In this document: piece by piece, positions 47,152 through 55,512 of the stretch
Layout: every line of letters starts with the position of its first letter
How positions within the stretch are numbered: the first letter of the stretch is position 1
NCBI GenBank assembly: GCA_009797885.1
Contig: WNKP01000001.1
Location: 1-64,000, forward strand
Length of the DNA stretch: 64,000 nucleotides
Direction of reading: 5' to 3'
From: Flavobacteriaceae bacterium GF1
Lineage (GTDB): Bacteria > Bacteroidota > Bacteroidia > Flavobacteriales > Flavobacteriaceae
Position numbers and translations under genes: made by a program
Notes under the pieces: generated by a model
What the model saw: only the letters and a program-made list of their open reading frames with translations
Databases searched by the model: none
Told to the model about the DNA's origin: nothing

Positions 47152-48246
47152 TTGGGAGTAAAAGGTAACTTTTGGATATCAATTTTGTTGGTTTTGATCT
47201 TGACGTTAGGTTGCACCGAAGAAAATGATCCAATTTCCAGTGAAGGGACGGAACGCAACTTTGGGATGGGCTTTACCACTTGGAGCTTTGGCCCCAATCT
47301 TCAAGATGTGGACGAAACCTACCGTTTTATTGCCAATAATGCCGATGTCTACGTAGAACATTTGGACAGCAATATTCCCTGGAACGCCTGGATAAACGAT
47401 TTACCCTTGCCAACTGAATTTACCAATGAAATTATGGGCAGGGCCAATCGAAAAATAGGTGGAAAGGACTTGGTGCTTTCCGTGGGTTTGCTCAATTTAA
47501 ATCGTGATGATTTGGCTGCGGATTTTGATGGTTCCATTCCTTCATATACCGGTTTGAACGACCCCCATATTCAAGAGGCCTACACCAAACACATCCATTA
47601 TTTGGTTACCCAATTCTCCCCAGATTATCTGGTAGCTGCCATTGAAGTAAACGAACTCTGGTTGGGAAATCGGGCACTCTGGGAAGACTATACCCGATTA
47701 ATGGCCGAAGTTTTTGCTGCCACCAAGATTTCCTTTCCCAATCTAAAAATAACCACCTCCATTTCATTGCACAATCTCTATGATTCAACTGTGGAGAACG
47801 CCGAAGAATACGTCAATGCGATACTAAGCCATGTCAACCAAATGGATTTTGTGGCCATCAGCTATTACCCTTTTTTAAAAAATCAAAGCACGATAGCTGA
47901 ATTTCAAGAAACCTTGGATTTTTTGCACGGCAATACCAGCAAACCAATCGCCATTGTAGAGAGTGGACATATTGCCGAAAATTTGATCGTATCCAATTTA
48001 GGCGTTTCCATTAGTGGAAATGTTACTGAGCAGAACGTCTTCTTGGAAACCCTTTTAAACAACGCCAAAACCCAAAATTATGAGTTGGTCGTTTGGTGGG
48101 CGCATCGTGATTATGATTCACTTTGGGAGGTTTTTCCACCCGAGGTCAGGGATGTTGGACAACTATGGCGCGATACCGGTATACTGGATGAAAACGGGAT
48201 ACAACGTCCGGCTTTTGTAAGTTGGCGATCCTATTTTGAGAATTAA
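47152..48246 (+). CDS. clan GH-A-like glycoside hydrolase lipoprotein
   Basis: TTG start; lipobox LILTLGC near residue 20. The 340-residue mature part is a TIM-barrel of GH53/GH-A pattern: NFGMGFTTWSFGP opening, LVAAIEVNELWL with the acid/base Glu after Asn (Asn-Glu) near residue 168, ISYYPFLKNQSTIAEF and IAIVESGHIAEN with a candidate nucleophile Glu near residue 275, then VVWWAHRDYDSLWEVF. The position of the two glutamates fits clan GH-A. Family and substrate are not certain. It is the only GH-like gene near the GH3 apart from that enzyme. Confidence 0.6.
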   Translation: MGVKGNFWISILLVLILTLGCTEENDPISSEGTERNFGMGFTTWSFGPNLQDVDETYRFIANNADVYVEHLDSNIPWNAWINDLPLPTEFTNEIMGRANRKIGGKDLVLSVGLLNLNRDDLAADFDGSIPSYTGLNDPHIQEAYTKHIHYLVTQFSPDYLVAAIEVNELWLGNRALWEDYTRLMAEVFAATKISFPNLKITTSISLHNLYDSTVENAEEYVNAILSHVNQMDFVAISYYPFLKNQSTIAEFQETLDFLHGNTSKPIAIVESGHIAENLIVSNLGVSISGNVTEQNVFLETLLNNAKTQNYELVVWWAHRDYDSLWEVFPPEVRDVGQLWRDTGILDENGIQRPAFVSWRSYFEN

Positions 48247-48343
48247 TAAGAAGGCGCTCCCGCGAGGATTCTTCTTATCCAAAAATCCCCTTCACTACCG
48301 AAATCCTTAGATTTCTTACTTTTAAGATGTAATTCTTCCAAAA

Positions 48344-50110
48344 TTGAAAGGGCTTCCGTATATATTTTTTTTCCTGGCACTAGGGGCTGTTGATGGTCTG
48401 TGGTCCCAAACCAATGTACAGGATAGCTTACTGCTTCGTTTTGAAAATACCAATGAACCGGACTCGGTCCGTTTCGATGCCGGCTTGGCCCTGGCACGCT
48501 TTAAAATGCGATATGGAGCCGACAGTTCCCGGGTTATTGGGAAAAGGCTGTTGGACTTTACCCTGACCACGGGAAACAAAACCTGGGAGGCGGACGCGAT
48601 TAAGTGGATTGGTATTACCTACGCACAACAAGGACAATTTGCAGAGGCCCAGGAATACTTTTTAAAAAATTACGAATTGGTCCAGGAACTAAAGGACCAA
48701 AGGGGTATTGCCATCATTTTAGGGAACATTGGTACCGTAAACTATGAAATGGGGAATTATCCCCAGGCCCAGGACTATATTTTGAAATCCCTGAAACTCG
48801 CGGAAAAACTAAATGAAGAGCCCACTATTTCCCGAGCGTTGAACAATTTGGGCAATATTCACAACGACCTGGAAAATTATCAAACTTCATTGGAATACTA
48901 CCAAAAAAGCTTGGCAATTAAAGAGAAAATGGGCCTTAAAAACAGCCTGCCCCTGGTCCATAACAATATTGGCTTGGCCCATTCGCAATTGAACGATCAC
49001 AATCTGGCCATTGCCAGTTTCAATGAAAGTGTTCGCCTAGCGATTGAACTCAACGACCCTATTTCCGAAGCTAGGGGGTATTCCAATCTAGGAGCTCGAT
49101 ATGCCAAAATCAATGACTTTACCAAAGCACTGGAATTACATGATAAAAGTGTTGGACTAAAGTCAAAGATCAATGATTTGGATGGCCTGGCCTCCTCTTT
49201 GGTATCCCGCGGCCACACCTATTTACAAATGAACCTCTTGACCAATGCCAGGGATGATTGCCTTAGGGGACAGAAAATGTCATTGGTATCGGGGAACCGC
49301 AATCTCCTGAAGGCCGCATGTCTTTGTTTGAGTCAGGCATATAAAGGGCTTGGCGACTATAAAGCAGCATTGGAATACCGGGAACATTTTTCCCAACTAA
49401 GGGATACCCTTCTCAACGAAGAACGCAGGCAGGAAGTTACCCGTGCCGAAATGAATTATGCGTTTGAGAAAAAACAATTGGCGGATAGTATTGCATTTCA
49501 TAAAAAACAAACGGCCCAGCAAGTGGCCTATGAGCGCCAACTGAACAAACAGAACACCAAATTCTATATTCTCCTTATTGTGAGTTTGGGTGTTATTGGA
49601 TTCCTGACCTTTTTGTACTATAAATACCGGCAAAGCCTGAAATTGAAAAAGGTGGAAAACCAGTTATTGAACTCTGAAATTGAGTTCAAGAAAAAAGACC
49701 TGACCACTATGGCCGTCAATATTTCCAATAACCAGGAGTGGGCCGAATCCCTTGCTGAGCGGTTGCAATCGCTAAAGGCCGCTACAGGACGAAAACGCCA
49801 AAAGGAATTGGAGCTTTTGGAGGAGGAAATCAAAAACAAAATTTGGGTAAACAAAGACAGTGATGACTTTTATAAAAAAGTGGACGAACTGAGCAGCTCC
49901 TTTTATGCACGCCTGAATAAGCAGTTTGAAGGATTGACCAAAACAGACGTGCGTCTTTGCTCATTCATTAAACTGGATTTGAATACCAAACAGATTGCCA
50001 CACTACAGAACATCAATCCCTCTTCAGTAAAAATGAGTCGAAATCGGCTTAGGAAGAAGCTCAACCTCGCTCCGGAAGACGATTTGTCCGCATTTTTACA
50101 CGCTTTTTAA
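48344..50110 (+). CDS. TPR membrane protein with C-terminal HTH
   Basis: A 588-residue protein with TTG start; the only ATG-free upstream extension ends at a stop at 48323. A signal segment (residues 1-21), about eight TPR repeats (about 80-370, many ending YFLKNYELVQEL-like or LGNIHNDLENY-like), a coiled segment, one transmembrane helix (about 406-426, FYILLIVSLGVIGFLTFLYY) and a cytoplasmic C-terminal HTH (about 530-573, TDVRLCSFIKLDLNTKQIAT with NPSSVKMSRNRLRKKL). This is the tethered type of one-component regulator common in Bacteroidota. The TPR part would face the periplasm and the HTH the DNA. Confidence 0.75.
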   Translation: MKGLPYIFFFLALGAVDGLWSQTNVQDSLLLRFENTNEPDSVRFDAGLALARFKMRYGADSSRVIGKRLLDFTLTTGNKTWEADAIKWIGITYAQQGQFAEAQEYFLKNYELVQELKDQRGIAIILGNIGTVNYEMGNYPQAQDYILKSLKLAEKLNEEPTISRALNNLGNIHNDLENYQTSLEYYQKSLAIKEKMGLKNSLPLVHNNIGLAHSQLNDHNLAIASFNESVRLAIELNDPISEARGYSNLGARYAKINDFTKALELHDKSVGLKSKINDLDGLASSLVSRGHTYLQMNLLTNARDDCLRGQKMSLVSGNRNLLKAACLCLSQAYKGLGDYKAALEYREHFSQLRDTLLNEERRQEVTRAEMNYAFEKKQLADSIAFHKKQTAQQVAYERQLNKQNTKFYILLIVSLGVIGFLTFLYYKYRQSLKLKKVENQLLNSEIEFKKKDLTTMAVNISNNQEWAESLAERLQSLKAATGRKRQKELELLEEEIKNKIWVNKDSDDFYKKVDELSSSFYARLNKQFEGLTKTDVRLCSFIKLDLNTKQIATLQNINPSSVKMSRNRLRKKLNLAPEDDLSAFLHAF

Positions 50111-50164
50111 ATACTTTTGTAAGTTGCTTAAAATCAGTATGTTAAAAAATAGAAAATACATTTC

Positions 50165-50212
50165 GTAACCCATTTGTAACCCTGTTTTTGCATCCATGTA
50201 ACCCATTTGTAA
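50165..50212. promoter_or_regulatory. two 15-bp direct repeats upstream of the MddA-like gene
   Basis: GTAACCCATTTGTAA occurs at 50165-50179 and 50198-50212, 33 bp apart start to start (about three helical turns). The pair sits between the TPR gene and the methyltransferase gene, so it may be an operator. Confidence 0.5.
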
Positions 50213-50278
50213 TCCTATACTATTCTTAGGACCAGCTTCTTCATGTCTAGGTTTGCCCCGAATTATAATCTAAAGATC

Positions 50279-51055
50279 ATGAAGAAAATTTTAATGTTTA
50301 CCTATTCCGTGGTTGCCTACCTCATTGCATTTGCATCCATCCTTTTCTGGATTGCTTCTGTCGGCAACCTGATTCCGGCAATCGGAATCGACCAAGAACC
50401 CCAAATGTCCTTTTTATGGGCTTTGGCGAACAACGTACTCTTGATTTCCCTATTTGGGGTGCAGCACAGCGTTATGGCGAGAAAATGGTTCAAGGAACTC
50501 TTTGCCCGCTATTTCCCAAAACCGATTGAGCGAAGCACCTTTGTTTTGGTTTCAGGACTACTGCTGTTTAACATGGTGTACAACTGGCAACCCATTGGTG
50601 GCCAACTATGGCAAGTGGAACCCCATAGCATTTTGTTTTATGTGCTCTATGCGCTGTTCTTTATTGGATGGGCAATATTGTTCATCAGTTCTTTTTTGAT
50701 CAACCATTTTGATTTATTTGGGTTGCGACAAACGTTTTTGGAGTTAATGGGCAAGCCCTACACCCAATTAAAGTTCAGGGTAACCCTATTCTATAAACAT
50801 GTACGTCATCCGCTCTATTTTGGTATGCTCTTGGGCATGTGGGCCACTCCTACCATGACCATTACCCATTTGGTTTTTGCCCTTGCCATTACAGCATACG
50901 TCGTCATTGGAACCTTGTTTGAAGAAAAAGATTTGGTGAACGAGTTTGGGGAAACCTATAAAGCCTATCAGGCTAAAAAACCTATGCTTATCCCTTTTAC
51001 CAAATGGCGAAAAGGAGCTAAACAAAACCCAGTATTGACAAAGGAATTAAAATAA
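50279..51055 (+). CDS. MddA-like methanethiol S-methyltransferase
   Basis: The ATG at 50279 is chosen over the one at 50243 because it begins a clean membrane segment (MKKILMFTYSVVAYLIAFA). A 258-residue protein with four or five helices, the QHSVMARKWF motif, the SAM/NnrU-type RHPLYFGMLLGMWATP and EEKDLVNEFGETYKAYQ segment. These match methanethiol S-methyltransferase (MddA), which converts methanethiol to dimethylsulfide, and the wider isoprenylcysteine carboxyl methyltransferase/NnrU group. Substrate assignment is from recollection of the motifs. Confidence 0.75.
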   Translation: MKKILMFTYSVVAYLIAFASILFWIASVGNLIPAIGIDQEPQMSFLWALANNVLLISLFGVQHSVMARKWFKELFARYFPKPIERSTFVLVSGLLLFNMVYNWQPIGGQLWQVEPHSILFYVLYALFFIGWAILFISSFLINHFDLFGLRQTFLELMGKPYTQLKFRVTLFYKHVRHPLYFGMLLGMWATPTMTITHLVFALAITAYVVIGTLFEEKDLVNEFGETYKAYQAKKPMLIPFTKWRKGAKQNPVLTKELK

Positions 51056-51099
51056 CTACAAGAAATCATCATCAAAAAACAGTAAAAAACAACGTAATC

Positions 51100-51240
51100 A
51101 TGAAAACACGAACAAACTACAAAATGCCCCTATTCTTTGGATGGTACACCATCAACTCCAACAACCAAAGAAATCACGAAAGCACCTTGAAATTGGGCAA
51201 TTTTTCCAGTAAGGATTTGGACTACCCTTACAAAAGGTAA
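51100..51240 (+). CDS. possible 46-residue small protein
   Basis: A closed frame of 46 codons plus TAA, starting MKTRTNYKMPLFFGWYTINS and ending LDYPYKR; no membrane segment. It begins 44 bp after the MddA-like stop, likely on the same transcript, and a perfect terminator hairpin follows 18 bp after the stop. I recognise no family; it could be an unannotated small protein or chance. Confidence 0.35.
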   Translation: MKTRTNYKMPLFFGWYTINSNNQRNHESTLKLGNFSSKDLDYPYKR

Positions 51241-51258
51241 GGACAACGAACAACTAAA

Positions 51259-51284
51259 AAAGGGCATCGCTAGCGATGCCCTTT
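51259..51284. terminator. terminator hairpin after the small ORF
   Basis: A perfect palindrome: stem AAAGGGCATCG/CGATGCCCTTT with CTAG loop. It can serve both the rightward transcript (MddA-like and small ORF) and the leftward DUF1772 gene. Confidence 0.85.
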
Positions 51285-51306
51285 GCATTTCCCAAATCCC
51301 AGCCCT

Positions 51307-51582
51307 TCAAAGAGGATTTATGCCTCCACCTATTCCAAATTCCAGTTTTAGATAGGTATACATTACAGCTATTCCCGCCAAAAAAGCTCCGAGGAAAACG
51401 ATAAAGAAGAAGGGATTTTCAATACCCCGATTCATTTTCCGAAAGGCCAGCAGATAACCCCGATCGTCCAATTGTCCAATACCAGTGGTTACGGCGTTTT
51501 CCCATGTAAAACATAGTCCGGCTGTACCCCCAATTAATAGTATTGCCGCGAAAAGGGTTAGACTGCTGGTTGTCATTTCCAT
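51307..51582 (-). CDS. DUF1772-like membrane protein, C-terminally truncated
   Basis: The ATG at 51582 gives 91 residues. It has the DUF1772 start (TLFAAILLIGGTAGLCFTWENAV, then RKMNRGIENPFFFIVFLGAF) and two membrane helices, but it stops after GIGGGINPL, while family members run to about 140-160 residues with two further helices. No homologous sequence follows in the remaining 20 bp before the terminator. It may be a decaying gene. It follows the DUF5367 gene after 19 bp. Confidence 0.65.
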   Translation of the reverse strand: MEMTTSSLTLFAAILLIGGTAGLCFTWENAVTTGIGQLDDRGYLLAFRKMNRGIENPFFFIVFLGAFLAGIAVMYTYLKLEFGIGGGINPL

Positions 51583-51601
51583 GTTCCATAATTTCAATTG
51601 A

Positions 51602-52000
51602 TTATATCAACTCTTTTGCTTTTTGTCTTACCTTGAAATTCCAGTACATTAGGGTGGTGCCAATGAATTCCACTCCTATGACCCAGAATCCCGCATCCAT
51701 AAAGAAATCATAGTAACTGCCCCCATTGGGAATAATGAGTACGGGCACTGTGATCAGGGCGTCCAAAAGGGCGGCCATGGCAAAAAAGACCAGTCCCGTT
51801 GCCAACCCATGGGTTTGGGTCCCTTTCCTATAGTACAGCCAAGATCCAAACCAGACCAAGGGTACCACGGCAAAAAAGAGCGTTAAATTGGCCTGTTGTT
51901 CCACATTTTCCAGTATGGGCAGATAAAAGGAAAGCGAATAGGCCAGAACACCCAAAAACCAAACCAGGCCTCCAATTGTCAATGTTCTAATAGTTTTCAT
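51602..52000 (-). CDS. DUF5367 family membrane protein
   Basis: A 132-residue integral membrane protein with four helices (TLTIGGLVWFLGVLAYSLSF, LTLFFAVVPLVWFGSWLYY, GLVFFAMAALLDALITVPVL, AGFWVIGVEFIGTTLMYW). The pattern and length match the DUF5367 family. Role unknown. It is the first gene of a short leftward pair with the truncated DUF1772 gene. Confidence 0.75.
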   Translation of the reverse strand: MKTIRTLTIGGLVWFLGVLAYSLSFYLPILENVEQQANLTLFFAVVPLVWFGSWLYYRKGTQTHGLATGLVFFAMAALLDALITVPVLIIPNGGSYYDFFMDAGFWVIGVEFIGTTLMYWNFKVRQKAKELI

Positions 52001-52092
52001 CACTTTTTGTTTTAGGATTACGGGACAAAACTAGAGCAGCTTAAATGGGGGTATTTGTCCAAAAAGGAGAATGATTTGTTCGAAAAGGATAA

Positions 52093-52479
52093 CTTTGGAC
52101 GCACTGCCAAAACCGTATCAGGGCCTTTTATAGTTTTAAAAGCTTACTTCAAAAGAAGGGCCCTCGCTACGAGAGGAAATATGGCTGTCAGCCCTTTTTT
52201 AAGGCAGGACTGCATGCCGGAATCGTTACGGTCACCGAAGTGGGTAAATACAAAAAAGAAATCGCCTATCACGGGGATGTAATCAATACAGCGGCCCGTA
52301 TCCAGGGAAAATGCAATGCTTTTGAGCAGGAATTATTGATTTCAAAGGAATTGAAAACCCAATTGAATTCCAACAACTACAGCTATGCCCATATGGGTAG
52401 TATCCCCCTTAAGGGCAAACAGCAAACTGTTGCTATCTGTTCGGTATCCCCAAAAACCCAATTGGGATCAGCCTCTTAG
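52093..52479 (+). pseudogene. adenylate/guanylate cyclase C-terminal fragment
   Basis: The forward frame, open from 52093 to a TAG-region stop at 52477, contains PFFKAGLHAGIVTVTEVGK, KKEIAYHGDVINTAARIQGK and EQELLISKELKTQLN, the core of a class III nucleotidyl cyclase catalytic domain (substrate/metal-proximal region and the dimer wall). There is no start and no preceding half of the domain, and the metal-binding Asp pair is absent. It ends overlapping the AraC gene. It is a truncated remnant. Confidence 0.85.
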
Positions 52480-53325
52480 CTCGCTTGGCCGAAAGCCGAA
52501 TTTTTTGGTAAATGCATTGGAAAAGGAACTTAGGCTATCATAGCCCACATGCCAAGCCGCTTCCTGTACCGTAGCTTCTTTGTTTCGGATGAGTTCATGG
52601 GCCCTGGTCATACGCTCATTTTGCAGGTATTTAAAAACGGGAACCCCAAAAAGTTCCTTGAATTCCTTTTTCAGGGCAAAGGTATTCAACCCTATTTGCT
52701 TGGAAAGCTCCGTAAGCGAAGGGGGACTGTCCAGATTATTGGAGAGGATTTCCTGGGCAACCAATAGCTTTTCACGCTCGGAAGTATTGATGCTTTGGGT
52801 TTTCATTTGCGACAGTTGCCAAAAAAAGTGGGACAACAATGCCGTGATCTGGCTACGGAAGAACATCATCTTTGCTTTTCCCTGATAGTCATTGGAAAAA
52901 ATATTGTCCACAATATGTTGCATTTCCGGGGTCATGAAAAAGCGGGGACCTTCCACATAGGAGGCAGCTGGATTGACCAGTTGTTCCAACAGTTCCGTAA
53001 ACAGCTCCCCTTCCCCATTGGGCAGGTTTTTCAAGTTTCTGGGGGCCGTGGCAATCACCAAACATTGCAATGGTTTTTCCGGGGAGATGGTATGTACGGA
53101 ATCCACGGTATCGTCCGCATAAAAGGAGAGGGCCAAACCTTTGGTGTTGTCATAGGTGTTCCGGGTATCTCCATGGTTCATGGAAAGATGCACATTCCCG
53201 GAACCATAGAGGGCCACGGCAATCAAGGGTTCTTCAAAACGACAGGACTCGACCAGCACTTCTTGGGTATGGGCTTCCTCCACCAGAATGATAAAATCGT
53301 TGATGTTAATGGTATCACGTATCAC
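52468..53325 (-). CDS. AraC family transcriptional regulator
   Basis: A 285-residue protein: N-terminal cupin-like sensor (about 1-150), and a C-terminal double HTH (about 185-285) with LTELSKQIGLNTFALKKEFK, RMTRAHELIRNKEATVQEAA and GYDSLSSFSNAFTKKFGFRP, the AraC/XylS signature. Its regulated genes are not obvious; nearest downstream are the DUF5367 pair, and upstream on the opposite strand the tail-fibre-like genes. Its C-terminus overlaps the cyclase remnant by 12 bp. Confidence 0.88.
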   Translation of the reverse strand: MIRDTININDFIILVEEAHTQEVLVESCRFEEPLIAVALYGSGNVHLSMNHGDTRNTYDNTKGLALSFYADDTVDSVHTISPEKPLQCLVIATAPRNLKNLPNGEGELFTELLEQLVNPAASYVEGPRFFMTPEMQHIVDNIFSNDYQGKAKMMFFRSQITALLSHFFWQLSQMKTQSINTSEREKLLVAQEILSNNLDSPPSLTELSKQIGLNTFALKKEFKELFGVPVFKYLQNERMTRAHELIRNKEATVQEAAWHVGYDSLSSFSNAFTKKFGFRPSELRG

Positions 53326-53475
53326 AACAGCTGGAAATTAGGGAAAATAGCAATGCGCCACAAATGGGAAAGCATGTCAAATGTCATAAAATGAGGTTCT
53401 AAGTTCTGTTATTTTAGTATGCATTTATAAGAAAAAACTTTAGATATTGTAGCTATTTATTTGCTAAAGTATATA

Positions 53476-53491
53476 TTGGTTTCTAAACCAA
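53476..53491. promoter_or_regulatory. 16-bp palindrome upstream of the tail-fibre-like cluster
   Basis: TTGGTTTctAAACCAA is perfect, followed 8 bp later by AACCGGTT (53499-53506). Both lie in the 53326-53581 region before the first gene of the cluster. A possible operator for the AraC-type regulator. Confidence 0.4.
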
Positions 53492-53581
53492 CAGTACTAA
53501 CCGGTTTGATTCTTTATAGGGACCACATTTAGGTATTGCGTACCAGACCTTGAAACGTAAATGAATTTTAGAAAGATTATT

Positions 53582-54301
53582 ATGAAAGCAAAAATTTTGA
53601 TTGCACTGTTTTTAGTATTATCCGATTTTGTGTTGGGGCAATGGAATGATAGCGGAAACAACTACACCACAGGAAAGTTGGGAATTGGAACCACGTCTTT
53701 GAGTATTGGTTATACGGGCGTTAATGATTTGGTAATAGGAGATGCCTCATGGAGTGAGGGATTTGTTATAAATGCAAATTCAAATAATGATGGAATTATG
53801 GCTTTTGCAAGTGATGGAAATATGGTAGCACGATTTATTTACAACAACCCTACGGAGAAGTTGCACTATTACAAAACAGGGAAAGGCAATTTAATGACGA
53901 TTGATGGAAATGGAAAAGTAGGAATTGGAACAGAAAACACGGGAAATCATCAACTTGCCGTTGAAGGATCGATCGGAGCACGGGAAATCAAAGTAGAGAC
54001 AAATGGTTGGTCAGACTTTGTCTTTAAGAAAGATTATGATTTACCTACGCTGCAACAAGTTGAAAAGCATATCACAGAAAAGGGACACCTTAAGGATATT
54101 CCAAGTGCCAAAGAAGTAGCAGAAAATGGAATCTTCCTGGGGGAAATGGACTCCAAATTACTTCAAAAAATAGAGGAACTGACCCTTTATACCATTCAAC
54201 AGGAAAAGAAAATAGATAAACAAGCGTGTGAAATTGCGGAGTTAAAGAGCCTGCTCAAACAGCTGCTACATCAAAAAATAAAAGCTGACAAAGACGAATA
54301 A
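53582..54301 (+). CDS. secreted tail-fibre-like N-VGIGT protein, paralogue 1
   Basis: Start at the ATG at 53582 (an ATG lies 21 bases upstream; this one begins the signal peptide MKAKILIALFLVLSDFVLGQ). 239 residues. N-terminal beta region with KLGIGTTS and VGIGTENTG motifs, then EGSIGAREIKVETNGWSDFVF followed by a C-terminal module KKDYDLPTLQQVEKHITEKG, KDIPSAKEVAENGIFLGEMD, SKLLQKIEELTLYTIQQEKK and a coiled tail. These features occur in Bacteroidota secreted proteins with phage-tail-like fold. The C-module is almost identical to that of paralogue 3. Confidence 0.75.
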   Translation: MKAKILIALFLVLSDFVLGQWNDSGNNYTTGKLGIGTTSLSIGYTGVNDLVIGDASWSEGFVINANSNNDGIMAFASDGNMVARFIYNNPTEKLHYYKTGKGNLMTIDGNGKVGIGTENTGNHQLAVEGSIGAREIKVETNGWSDFVFKKDYDLPTLQQVEKHITEKGHLKDIPSAKEVAENGIFLGEMDSKLLQKIEELTLYTIQQEKKIDKQACEIAELKSLLKQLLHQKIKADKDE

Positions 54302-54324
54302 TCCTTTATAAACCAGAAGCTATC

Positions 54325-55407
54325 ATGAAAAAATACACACTATCATTTTTGTTTTTCCTTTCGCTACATTTTTCATTCTCTCAAATTGTCCATATACCAA
54401 ATGGAACGAGTGGAATAACAAATTCTTCCAATTCCAACATCGGAATTGGAACAAATTGGCCCGATAAAAAGTTTACTGTTTTTGGTGATGTTCGGTTGGG
54501 CTCGGACGGACTGGGCGGAGGATTCCAAAGAAACGGTGTTTTAATACAGAATAATGGCACAAGAACGGAACTGAGATGGCAACATTTTGGACAAAACACA
54601 AACCCCTATATTGCTGTCGACCCCGCATTTGATGCCGCCAAATTATTGTTTGGCACTAATGGATCTGACCAAATGGTACTTCAATCCAACGGAAATGTAG
54701 GAATTGGGATAACAAACCCCGAAGGCAATCTTCAAATTGGGCATAGCACAGAAAATGGAATGCTTTTTTTAGGAGGCGGAAAAGGATATTCGGGAATTGG
54801 TTCTACCCGATCCGACGGTGGTTTGGCCCTGGGTTGGAATATCTATTCCAGATATGATGATCCTTCGGATAATTCCAAAGTTAGGGTAGGAAAAGCTAGT
54901 TCCAGAGGCTATTCAGGAATCAAAATGAATCAAAAAGGGGTAATTGATTTCTTTGGTCGTGATGGGGCTGTAGTAGCTGACGAAATCGCCAACACAGATC
55001 AAAACATAAAAATGAGAATTGACAAACATGGTAATATTGGAATCGGGACCTTAAACCCAGACATGAAACTGACCGTAAAAGGAAAAATCCATGCTGAGGA
55101 AGTAAAAATAGATCTTAATGTCCCTGCCCCTGATTACGTATTTAAAGAGGATTATCAACTAAGGAGTATTGAAGAAGTGGAAAAATTTGTCCAGGAAAAC
55201 AACCACCTGCCTGAAATACCTTCCGCCGCCGAATTCAAGCAAAATGGGGTGATGCTTGCAGAAATGGATATGAACTTGCTTAAAAAAATAGAAGAACTGA
55301 CCCTTTATACTATTCAACAAGAAAAAGAGATTGAGAAATTGAAATTACAAAACAAAAAACTTCTTGAATTGCAATCAAGGCTGAAAAAGCTGGAGTCCGA
55401 AAGATGA
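54325..55407 (+). CDS. secreted tail-fibre-like N-VGIGT protein, paralogue 2
   Basis: A 360-residue protein, the longest of the three. Signal peptide (ending HFSFSQ), then NIGIGTNWPDKKFTVFGDVR, NVGIGITNPEGNLQIG and NIGIGTLNPDMKLTVKG units, and a C-terminal module EVKIDLNVPAPDYVFKEDYQ with EEVEKFVQENNHLPEIPSAA and DMNLLKKIEELTLYTIQQEK, ending in a coiled coil. Related to the other two but more diverged at DNA level. It starts 23 bp after paralogue 1. Confidence 0.75.
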   Translation: MKKYTLSFLFFLSLHFSFSQIVHIPNGTSGITNSSNSNIGIGTNWPDKKFTVFGDVRLGSDGLGGGFQRNGVLIQNNGTRTELRWQHFGQNTNPYIAVDPAFDAAKLLFGTNGSDQMVLQSNGNVGIGITNPEGNLQIGHSTENGMLFLGGGKGYSGIGSTRSDGGLALGWNIYSRYDDPSDNSKVRVGKASSRGYSGIKMNQKGVIDFFGRDGAVVADEIANTDQNIKMRIDKHGNIGIGTLNPDMKLTVKGKIHAEEVKIDLNVPAPDYVFKEDYQLRSIEEVEKFVQENNHLPEIPSAAEFKQNGVMLAEMDMNLLKKIEELTLYTIQQEKEIEKLKLQNKKLLELQSRLKKLESER

Positions 55408-55512
55408 TGTTTGCAACAGAACTGTACCACTTGAAATGCAGGTGCAACCATAAAGAAGCGATTTAAGAAGTCTTGGTAGATATTGGAATATTATTAAAAT
55501 AAAACACAGAAA

